Below are positions 1 to 6,155 of a stretch of DNA of 13,943 nt, piece after piece (positions within the stretch are counted from its first letter, which is position 1; every line of letters starts with the position of its first letter). This DNA comes from Zestomicrobium sp964482405. Lineage in GTDB: Archaea > Thermoproteota > Thermoprotei_A > Sulfolobales > NBVN01. The position numbers and the translations under genes are program-made. Where the stretch lies: positions 1 to 13,943 of the forward strand of contig CAYZXH010000041.1 in the NCBI GenBank assembly GCA_964482405.1, read 5' to 3'. The notes beneath the pieces were generated by a model. That model worked only from the letters and a program-made list of their open reading frames with translations. It was not told the origin of the DNA and made no database searches.

Positions 1-33
1 CCCGTCCTAAAGGGCGGGGATTCCCCGTCCTCC
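1..33 (-). mobile_element. IS200/IS605-type right end (TnpB element terminus)
   Basis: Read on the minus strand, the sequence ends in a GC-rich hairpin whose loop is TTTA (arms 2-7 and 12-17, one G-U pair), preceded by a second hairpin (15-19 with 23-27). This hairpin is the usual 3' terminus of archaeal TnpB-only IS200/IS605 elements and forms the 3' end of the guide (omega/re) RNA made by such elements. The recognition rests on recalled family sequence pattern, not on a search. The window starts inside or exactly at this end, so the outer boundary and target site cannot be judged. Confidence 0.6.
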
Positions 34-295
34 AGGACTGGGAGGTTTGGGATTACATTTCCTCCGCTTTGGGGGATTTAATCCCGGGCCGGGTCTCCGG
101 CCCATTACTCCTATCCCTCTTTTTGAGGGACTCGGGGTTATGGGTGTTCCAGCTATCATAGTCTCGGGAGCATAATTCTAACCTGGTGTGTTTGGCGCGC
201 GTATTGAGTGTTGCTAGAGAGTAGCTCCCGAGACTCACGAACATCGACACTATCATCATCGAGAACATTACCGGATACGGAACTTATAAGTACCG
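34..295 (-). pseudogene. tnpB-less IS200/IS605 remnant, possibly a tnpB 3' tail or guide-RNA region
   Basis: A 71-codon minus-strand reading frame (268 to 53) lies between two right-end-like sequences. It has no RuvC motif or zinc finger, so it cannot be a working TnpB; at most it is a C-terminal scrap or chance frame across structured RNA. The segment is rich in hairpins: 7-bp arms 86-92/97-103 with a 4-nt loop, 6-bp arms 114-119/125-130, and a perfect 12-bp repeat at 160-171/224-235. Such folding just before the terminal hairpin fits the guide RNA of TnpB elements. A palindromic TATA-like ACTTATAAGT at 282-291 could drive minus-strand transcription through it. It could equally be a non-autonomous palindromic (PATE/MITE-like) derivative. 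Confidence 0.45.
160..235. repeat. Perfect 12-bp inverted repeat, 52-nt loop
   Basis: AGTCTCGGGAGC at 160-171 is exactly complementary to GCTCCCGAGACT at 224-235. It lies inside the IS remnant and could form the closing stem of a structured RNA. Confidence 0.85.
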
Positions 296-330
296 CCCCC
301 GTCCTAAAAGGGTGAGGCTTTCAGTTGTAA
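296..330 (-). mobile_element. Second, degenerate IS200/IS605 right-end-like sequence
   Basis: Read on the minus strand, this ends with GAAAGCCTCACCCTTTTAGG then a run of G, the characteristic order of archaeal TnpB right ends. It shares the CCCGTCCTAAA-GGG core with the end at 1-18 but its hairpin is imperfect. It overlaps the last codons of hoxY: the residues LKASPF and the TAG stop are encoded by it. Either an ancient insertion replaced the native 3' end of hoxY, or this is the border of the element at 1-295. Confidence 0.5.
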
Positions 331-1686
331 GCCATGAGGGATTAGGTTTTCAGTTGTAATTTTCTTGAGTATTTCTCTTCTTTTTGCTAACACCTTAGTT
401 AGGTCGTTGTACTTACTGATTGATTGCCCTCCACCTAAGAGGCAACCTCCTGGACACGCTTCAAAGACTATCCTCTTATCAATAGGTTTCTCGGGATTCA
501 GCAATACCTGCCTCATATCCTTGAGCCCGCTAACCAAAATAACGTCTTCCCAGCAACTTACCACGCCGTCAGGTCTTTCTGAATCTAATTTCTCCATACC
601 TAACCCCCTTATGAGTAATTGGAGCTCGCGCGTAGTTAACGAGTTCACGACATTTCTCCACGAGACGCATTGAGATATGTATACGGAGTCTTGGGGTATT
701 CTTGGTGTGAGTAAGTAAACACTATATTCAGGAATTTGTTTGCTGAGTATTGAGAGCTCTACGGGCGATCTTGCCAGGATCTCGCCCCCAACACTGTTTC
801 TGGCCTCGCAGAGGTTTGAGTATATGAATACCTTCGTAAACCCAATCTGTTTAATTGCTGAAATCACCTGTCCTAACTCAAGATTGTCTGACTCTATAAG
901 AGATGTCAGAGCTTCAGGCTCTATGTAAGCTGTTCTTAAAAATCCTTCGCGGATCTTATCTAGTAGATCCTCCGTTTTAGTTTTAAGGCTTATTGCCCCG
1001 ACTGGACAGTAAGCAAAGCAAAGCCCGCAATTAACGCACCCAGCACTCTCTAGAGACTCTTGATATGGTGTGGAGATAGTTGTCTGTATTCCCTTAAAAA
1101 CGTAGTTTAGTGCTTTAGCGCCTATCAATGAGCAAGCTTCAACACACCTGCCGCAGACAACGCACTTAGAGGTCTCTATCTCAAGAAGTGAGCCGCTAAT
1201 CTTGAAACTATCCCTGCTGACGTAATTAAACCTCCTACCACCGACGTAAATTAAGTCACCACTAATTAATGATTTCAGTAACTTAATTACCTCGCCTACG
1301 TTTACTGGACACCCCCTAACGTGGTGATCCACCTTAACATAATGATTTATGGGTCTGGAGAAACCTACTTCGTCCCCTAGTTTCCTCGAAATCGAATTAC
1401 TTGACCATGCTTGAACACCTCCTAATAGCGCGCAAGCACCCATAGCTACTAAAACCCTTGACTTCTTCCTCGCATCAAGAAGAGTTTTCAAGTCTCTGCT
1501 TGACATTACGGATCCCTCAACTAACGCTATATCGTAGGTTTCCGCACCGTCTCCCAGCCCTAGCAAAGGCCAGAAAACTAGCTTGACGTTAAGTCCTTTC
1601 AGTAAATCAAGGAATTCCTCATTCAAGAGATTATACTGACACCCATCACAACTTGAGAGAGGCACTACCGCTAACCTAACAGACAC
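304..1686 (-). CDS. hoxY: Hybrid hydrogenase subunit: [NiFe] small-subunit domain + 2x[4Fe-4S] ferredoxin + [FeFe]-HydA-like domain
   Basis: 460 residues; ordinary HoxY proteins are far shorter. Residues 1-150 are the N-terminal domain of a [NiFe] hydrogenase small subunit, with proximal [4Fe-4S] ligands C13, C16, C85 (GAC) and C126 (RGCP). Residues 170-235 are a two-cluster ferredoxin: C175, C178, C181, C185 and C217, C220, C223, C227. Residues 250-440 resemble the H-cluster domain of [FeFe] hydrogenases. LTTREL (350-355) and the L3 motif ACPGGC followed by GGGQ (410-421) are clear, and C340 sits where the L2 Cys is expected. The L1 motif TSCCPxW is missing, as is much of the segment before L3, so an active H-cluster is unlikely. 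The GTG start is set by GAGGTGA seven bases upstream. It is the last gene of the operon, 7 bp after hoxH. Its C-terminal tail is encoded by IS-end-like sequence. Confidence 0.85.
   Translation of the reverse strand: MSVRLAVVPLSSCDGCQYNLLNEEFLDLLKGLNVKLVFWPLLGLGDGAETYDIALVEGSVMSSRDLKTLLDARKKSRVLVAMGACALLGGVQAWSSNSISRKLGDEVGFSRPINHYVKVDHHVRGCPVNVGEVIKLLKSLISGDLIYVGGRRFNYVSRDSFKISGSLLEIETSKCVVCGRCVEACSLIGAKALNYVFKGIQTTISTPYQESLESAGCVNCGLCFAYCPVGAISLKTKTEDLLDKIREGFLRTAYIEPEALTSLIESDNLELGQVISAIKQIGFTKVFIYSNLCEARNSVGGEILARSPVELSILSKQIPEYSVYLLTPRIPQDSVYISQCVSWRNVVNSLTTRELQLLIRGLGMEKLDSERPDGVVSCWEDVILVSGLKDMRQVLLNPEKPIDKRIVFEACPGGCLLGGGQSISKYNDLTKVLAKRREILKKITTENLIPHGLQLKASPF
315..359. repeat. 16-bp direct repeat, 29-bp period, at the 3' end of hoxY
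   Basis: AGGCTTTCAGTTGTAA (315-330) recurs as AGGTTTTCAGTTGTAA (344-359) with one mismatch. The first copy is part of the IS-end-like sequence. The second lies inside hoxY, so a small duplication of the element end is embedded in the coding region. Confidence 0.85.
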
Positions 1687-1693
1687 TTTCGAC

Positions 1694-2980
1694 TCACCTC
1701 TTCATCTTAATTACGTGGACCGCGCAAGGAATGCACGGGTCGTAAGCTCTGACCAGAGCTTCAACAAATCTTTTAATTAGTGATTCGTTTTGCTCCTCCT
1801 TGCTGGCTAACAAACTTTTTATTAAAGCCTCACTACTAACCTCTATGTGTTTCGAGAACATTACCGTAGGCGTTATTATGTCTGCCTTAATCACCCTCAT
1901 CTCAGGGTTTAACTCATAATAATGTATTAAAAGACCTCTAGGGGCTTCAACAATCCCGACACCGAAACCACCACTAAAATTATTGCCGGGCCTCACCCTA
2001 CTAAGTTTTCCTGTATCTAGCGAGGATAGCGTTTGCAGTAGGTTCTCATGTATGAGTAGTGACTCAATTATTTTCGCGTAAATATTGGAGAACGGATTTT
2101 TCTTAAAGAGCTGTTCATACCCAGCTATGAGATATCTGAGCTCACTACTTAAGCCTGACCCATCCCTCAAGTAATTAATTAATCTAGCTCTAGCACCGGT
2201 GTGGAAAACCTTCTCACCATTTATTAAACACTTCTTACTCATTGATAAGTCCAGGTAACGTTCAACGAAGATTTCACGGTAGTTTTCGTAGACAATATAT
2301 GTGTTCTCGCTAGAGTCTATGACGTAGGGTCCTTCAACAGGTACTGTCACGCTGGGTGAATTCCTTAGGGAGACGTACTCGGGGAACGGATCCGCAAGCT
2401 CCGGGAGCTCAATACCCAATATAATGTTAGCTAATTCTCTTAAGTCGTTACCCACGCTTTCCAGGAGGTTCATGACCTTCTTAATCACCGATTGTTTCAG
2501 ATCTTCGGTGAAACCCCCGGGGATGTACACGTTTGGGTTGGTTAGCCTACCACCTAATAACCTTAGAGCTTCGTTAACCACCTTATTTACTTTGAGTAAT
2601 GTGTTTACATACTTGTCGTTCTTCACCAAATACTCGTAGTCTGGCAGGACTAGGAATCCCAGATGTATTATGTGGTTTTGAAGTATCTGAAGCTTATTGC
2701 AAACATCTCTAAGAATTGAAGTAGCTTCATCTACCTTAATCCCTAGAGCTGACTCCATAGCTAAGTTTGACGCCCAGAAATGAGCGTGGCTACAGACCCC
2801 GCACACCCTGGAAACTACATATGGCACTTCCCAGTACTTACGCCCTATAACTAAGGATTCGAAAGACCTGAGGCTAGCTAAGCTATCATACTCTACCTTA
2901 ACTTTTTCTCCCTCTATCGAGACTAGGATCTCTGATTCCCCAGCAACCCTCACTACTTCTGAAGTAAGCTTAATACTCAA
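1694..2980 (-). CDS. hoxH: [NiFe] hydrogenase large (catalytic) subunit
   Basis: 428 residues carrying the Ni-Fe(CN)2CO active site that makes or oxidises H2 in the cytoplasm. Both ligand motifs are intact: RVCGVCSHAH at 58-67 (C60, C63) and DPCIPCAVH at 414-422 (C416, C419). Length and motifs fit group 3 (soluble cofactor-linked) enzymes. Only six residues follow His422, a very short version of the C-terminal peptide that a maturation endopeptidase removes. No maturation genes (hyp, endopeptidase) lie in this window. It starts with TTG, supported by a perfect GGAGGTGA six bases upstream. The start overlaps the 3' end of hoxU by 11 bp, implying translational coupling. Confidence 0.93.
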   Translation of the reverse strand: MSIKLTSEVVRVAGESEILVSIEGEKVKVEYDSLASLRSFESLVIGRKYWEVPYVVSRVCGVCSHAHFWASNLAMESALGIKVDEATSILRDVCNKLQILQNHIIHLGFLVLPDYEYLVKNDKYVNTLLKVNKVVNEALRLLGGRLTNPNVYIPGGFTEDLKQSVIKKVMNLLESVGNDLRELANIILGIELPELADPFPEYVSLRNSPSVTVPVEGPYVIDSSENTYIVYENYREIFVERYLDLSMSKKCLINGEKVFHTGARARLINYLRDGSGLSSELRYLIAGYEQLFKKNPFSNIYAKIIESLLIHENLLQTLSSLDTGKLSRVRPGNNFSGGFGVGIVEAPRGLLIHYYELNPEMRVIKADIITPTVMFSKHIEVSSEALIKSLLASKEEQNESLIKRFVEALVRAYDPCIPCAVHVIKMKR

Positions 2981-3623
2981 CGTTACTCACCTCCCTCACG
3001 AGTCTGTGAAGGTTTTGCGGTAGGTATGACCAGAAGAAACTAATTAATGATTTGAGCTCATTTAAGCTAACATTATCTTTATAGAATTCTTCAAGAGCTC
3101 TAACCCACACGTCCTCACTCGTAATATAACCTCTGCACCCGATGCACGGGGAGCCCCTCCTAGGGCATTCAGCATCACAACCAGCTACTGTCAGAGGACC
3201 TAGGCACGGAAAGCCTCTCAAAACCAGGCAGGAGCGCCCCTGCAATGGGCACTCACTACACACGGGAAGACCCTCCACCCCTAATCTCTTACTGAGACTA
3301 AGTAACTCACACATACCCTTCCTCACGCAAGACCAGCACTTGATCTCGTGTGTAGCTAGGAGTAATTCTAGGTTAATCTTCCTTAACCTTATTAACTCAC
3401 TATCGTGTACTATGATCCTAGCGCCTTCGGAGACGGGGAACCTACATGATGGCACGACCTTCCCGTTAACCTTGACAACACATATCCTGCAAGTAGCTTC
3501 GTTGAAGAGGCCTTTAAGGTAGCATAGGGTCGGGACCTCATACCCAGCTTTCTCAATAGCATCGATGACTAAGGCTTCTTGAGGTACCTCGACCTCATCA
3601 TTATTCACGTAAACCTTAACCAT
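2970..3623 (-). CDS. hoxU: HoxU-like electron-transfer subunit ending in a [NiFe] small-subunit cluster module
   Basis: 217 residues. Residues 1-80 form a plant-type [2Fe-2S] domain with C34, C45, C48 and C60. H92, C96, C99 and C105 form the His-Cys3 [4Fe-4S] site typical of NuoG, HoxU and HydA. The expected two-cluster ferredoxin does not follow. Instead residues 122-163 hold eight Cys (C122, C125, C132, C140, C149, C153, C160, C163) in the pattern CLGPLTVAGC..CP..G.PC.GCRG. That pattern marks the C-terminal half of group 3 [NiFe] small subunits (MvhG, sulfhydrogenase delta), where it binds the medial and distal clusters. The role is to pass electrons between the HoxF flavin and the [NiFe] module. 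ATG start with AAGGTG upstream, 4 bp after hoxF. The symbol reflects the N-terminal half and position; the C-terminal half is not canonical HoxU. Confidence 0.82.
   Translation of the reverse strand: MVKVYVNNDEVEVPQEALVIDAIEKAGYEVPTLCYLKGLFNEATCRICVVKVNGKVVPSCRFPVSEGARIIVHDSELIRLRKINLELLLATHEIKCWSCVRKGMCELLSLSKRLGVEGLPVCSECPLQGRSCLVLRGFPCLGPLTVAGCDAECPRRGSPCIGCRGYITSEDVWVRALEEFYKDNVSLNELKSLISFFWSYLPQNLHRLVREVSNVEY
2987..2994 (-). promoter_or_regulatory. Strong ribosome binding site deciding the TTG start of hoxH
   Basis: GGAGGTGA matches the archaeal 16S rRNA 3' end perfectly and lies six bases before TTG 2980, inside the last codons of hoxU. It justifies the non-ATG start and the 11-bp overlap. 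Confidence 0.8.
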
Positions 3624-3627
3624 GTGA

Positions 3628-5451
3628 TCACACCTTCACTACTGCACCGAATGGACAGGTTATCAGGCATTGACCGCACTTAGTACAGCGACTCGTATCT
3701 ATCTTGAATGCTTTACCTGGTTGGCCGCTGATTGCGCTTGCCGGGCAATTCTTAGCGCATTGCCCACACCCTCTACACCTAACCGGGTTTATCTCGTAAG
3801 TCACCAGCCTAGAACACACTTTAGCCGGGCATCTCCTCATGACTACGTGTTCTTCATACTCGTTCTTGAAGTATCTGAGCGTAGACAGCACCGGATTAGG
3901 TGCTGTACCTCCTAACGCGCACAGGGAGGACTTCATAATACCCTCCCCGAGCTCTCTCAAGATCTCAAGATCTTCTATGGTCGCGGTACCTGAAGTCACC
4001 TTCTCGAGTATATCACCAAGTATCTTCACCCCTACCCTGCATGGTAGGCACTTACCGCAAGACTCCGCTAAAGTGAACGTGATGAAGTACTTAGCCACGT
4101 CAACCATACAATTAGTATCATCTATTACCACGAGTCCTCCGGAACCCATTATAGCACCGTAGGACTGTAGAGTCTCGTAATCTAGCTCTAAGTCAAGCAG
4201 ATCAGCCGGTATGCACCCGCCGCTCGGACCACCAACTTGAACCGCCTTAACCGACCTCCCGTCCGGCAGGCCCCCAGCTAACTCATATACTAAGGTACGG
4301 ATCCTAGTACCTATGGGGACCTCGTACACGCCGGTCTTCTTAACAGAGCCAGTCACACAGAACATCTTGGTTCCCTTAGATCTCTCAGTCCCGTACTTAG
4401 TGAATTCCTCTAAACCTGTCTGGAAAATAGTTGCTACATGCGCGAGAGTCTCGACGTTATTTATTACTGTAGGCTTTCCCCACAAGCCGCTTGTTGCTGG
4501 ATAAGGCGGTCTCTGCCTGGTTCTAGACCTACCCTCTATCGCAGCGATGAGAGCTGTCTCCTCACCGCACACGAAAGCGCCGGCACTCCTATAAACCTCT
4601 ACATCAAAGCTAAAGTTAGTGCCCAGTATCTTCTCGCCCAGGAAGCCATAGTCTCTAGCCTGCCTCACAGCTACCTCAAGTCTATCTGCCATGAGAGGCT
4701 TCTCAGCTCTCACGAATATGTAGCCCTTAGAAGCACCTATGGCATAACCTGCTATAATCAACCCTTCTAAAACTCTGTGGGGGTCTGACTCAGCCAGCAA
4801 TCTATTCATGAAAGCTCCTGGATCTCCCTCGTCGCCGTTGCAAATCACGTACTTGATATCACTTCTCTGCTCGTACGCTATCCTCCACTTATACCACGTA
4901 GGGAATCCCGCTCCCCCACGACCCCTAAGACCGGACTTCCTTACAACCTTTATCACTTCTTCCTTACCTAACTTAAGCGCTTTCCTAAGACCTGAGTAAC
5001 CTCCAGTTCTCAAGTAATCTTCTATTGACTCAGGATCTATGAAGCCGCAGTTTCTTGAAACATACCTTACTTGAAGCCTCCACTCAGGCAAAGAGTTAAG
5101 GGATGGCACTCCCTTGAATCCATTCGCTTCACCCCTGACTGCTAAGGCATCGCTTAAGTCTCCCTCGACATACCTCCTTATTATTCTCTCAACTTGATCC
5201 GGCTTGACGTTAGCGTATATCGCTGGCGGCAATCCACTTGACTCTAACTCTATCCAAGGATCTAGGTAACATAAGCCCATACACCCGGTTTTCTTGACTC
5301 TTGCATCAAGACCTAGCTTTCCTAAAGCTTTCTTAATAGACTCTAGCACTTTGTCGGCACCGGCTGCCAGAGTACAGCTAGCTAAGGGCACCCTAACTAC
5401 GAATTCACTAATTTTCTGAACGCCTGCACCTAAGTCTAAAGCCTCACCCAT
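3628..5451 (-). CDS. hoxF: NAD(P)H:ferredoxin-type flavoprotein subunit, HoxF/HydB/NuoF family
   Basis: 607 residues with the domain order of HydB of electron-bifurcating hydrogenases. An N-terminal thioredoxin-like [2Fe-2S] domain has C26, C57 and C61; Val21 sits where the fourth Cys is often found. The FMN/NAD(H) domain shows GLRGRGGAGFPTW (174-186), CNGDEGDPGAFMNR (204-217) and GAFVCGEE (291-298). The N3 [4Fe-4S] site is C465, C468, C471 and C511. H535, C541 and C546 lie at a hinge where, as I recall, HydB proteins bind zinc. The C-terminal 2x[4Fe-4S] ferredoxin uses C559, C562, C565, C569 and C589, C592, C595, C599. It oxidises or reduces NAD(P)H and distributes electrons to HoxU and possibly ferredoxin. 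ATG start; overlaps hoxE by 8 bp. Confidence 0.93.
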   Translation of the reverse strand: MGEALDLGAGVQKISEFVVRVPLASCTLAAGADKVLESIKKALGKLGLDARVKKTGCMGLCYLDPWIELESSGLPPAIYANVKPDQVERIIRRYVEGDLSDALAVRGEANGFKGVPSLNSLPEWRLQVRYVSRNCGFIDPESIEDYLRTGGYSGLRKALKLGKEEVIKVVRKSGLRGRGGAGFPTWYKWRIAYEQRSDIKYVICNGDEGDPGAFMNRLLAESDPHRVLEGLIIAGYAIGASKGYIFVRAEKPLMADRLEVAVRQARDYGFLGEKILGTNFSFDVEVYRSAGAFVCGEETALIAAIEGRSRTRQRPPYPATSGLWGKPTVINNVETLAHVATIFQTGLEEFTKYGTERSKGTKMFCVTGSVKKTGVYEVPIGTRIRTLVYELAGGLPDGRSVKAVQVGGPSGGCIPADLLDLELDYETLQSYGAIMGSGGLVVIDDTNCMVDVAKYFITFTLAESCGKCLPCRVGVKILGDILEKVTSGTATIEDLEILRELGEGIMKSSLCALGGTAPNPVLSTLRYFKNEYEEHVVMRRCPAKVCSRLVTYEINPVRCRGCGQCAKNCPASAISGQPGKAFKIDTSRCTKCGQCLITCPFGAVVKV

Positions 5452-6022
5452 TTTTAAGTCCCTTTAACTTCATCAAAGCTCTCGATTTGTAGTCTAGAAC
5501 CACCCTCTTACTCTCAGATACGTTGAGTCTGCCGTGAACATACCTCTCACTCCCATCCGAAGAGGTAACCATAATGACTGGAGCCAGGCTACAACAACCA
5601 AAACATCTAGCTTTCTCAACAGTTATAGTGCCTTCTCTGGCCGTGTTCTCTCTTTCCCTCAAACCAAGCACCTTCCTCATAGATTCGTAAATTTCCGAAG
5701 ATCCCTTAAGATAGCAGGTTGTGCCGAAGCATACCTGAATAATGTAGACCCCAACTGGTTCCAGCCTGAATTGATGATAGAATGTAGCAACGTTAATGAT
5801 CTCAGATAATGAGATGCCTAGCTTAACAGACAATATCTCAAGAGCTTGTCTAGGAAGGTGTTGAAACTCCCTCTGTATTTCCTGAAGCATGTTAATTAGC
5901 TTACTCCTGTCAGAGCCATACTTATGAATAACCCTATCTACGACACTGAGGTAACTCCTAGAATCTAACACGACGCCTGACTGAGGCACCCGCAAATAAG
6001 TTTTTGATTGTTCGCAATACAT
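5444..6022 (-). CDS. hoxE: NuoE/HoxE/HydC-type [2Fe-2S] subunit
   Basis: 192 residues, a thioredoxin-fold [2Fe-2S] protein of the 24-kDa NADH dehydrogenase subunit family. Ligands are C98 and C103 (CFGTTC), then C140 and C144 (CFGCC). The helical N-terminal domain contains LQEIQREFQHLPRQALE (46-62), matching the conserved NuoE LxxIQxxxGxLP region, and ATFYHQF (79-85), matching the ATFYxxF signature. About 25 extra N-terminal residues precede the family core. It would dock on HoxF and hold an auxiliary cluster. It is the first gene of the hox operon, downstream of a TATA box and a 15-bp inverted repeat, and overlaps hoxF by 8 bp. ATG start at 6022. Confidence 0.92.
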   Translation of the reverse strand: MYCEQSKTYLRVPQSGVVLDSRSYLSVVDRVIHKYGSDRSKLINMLQEIQREFQHLPRQALEILSVKLGISLSEIINVATFYHQFRLEPVGVYIIQVCFGTTCYLKGSSEIYESMRKVLGLRERENTAREGTITVEKARCFGCCSLAPVIMVTSSDGSERYVHGRLNVSESKRVVLDYKSRALMKLKGLKNG

Positions 6023-6055
6023 GACTATCCCTAGCTATACTAAAGGGGTTCAATC

Positions 6056-6064
6056 TATATAAAG
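6056..6064 (-). promoter_or_regulatory. TATA box of the hox operon
   Basis: CTTTATATA on the minus strand is centred about 38 bp upstream of the hoxE ATG, predicting a transcript start near 6034 and a leader of roughly 12 nt. No convincing BRE is seen; that position is occupied by the end of the inverted repeat at 6069-6108. Confidence 0.6.
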
Positions 6065-6068
6065 AGAA

Positions 6069-6108
6069 CTTAATTAAACTTACTTTTAGGTAAGTAAGTT
6101 TAATTAAG
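6069..6108. repeat. Perfect 15-bp inverted repeat upstream of the hox promoter (candidate operator)
   Basis: CTTAATTAAACTTAC (6069-6083) and its exact reverse complement (6094-6108) flank a 10-nt centre. The repeat stops 4 bp before the TATA box, so it spans about -35 to -74 from the predicted start site. That is a usual position for archaeal activators or BRE-blocking repressors. It is AT-rich and not followed by a T-run, so a transcription terminator for the upstream regulator gene is the weaker reading. Confidence 0.7.
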
Positions 6109-6155
6109 GAGGAATCTAACTCAGGGATTACGAGATTTTACGCGTGTTATGAGGC

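Noticed and set aside
315..359. Start of a CRISPR array (16-bp repeat with GAAAG-like end)
   Set aside because: There are only two copies with a 29-bp period, leaving no room for spacers, and the sequence matches an IS200/IS605 right end. It is embedded in the 3' end of hoxY.
3142..3522. 126-codon plus-strand ORF opposite hoxU
   Set aside because: It is antisense to a gene with clear Fe-S motifs and is low in structure-like composition; a codon-bias shadow.
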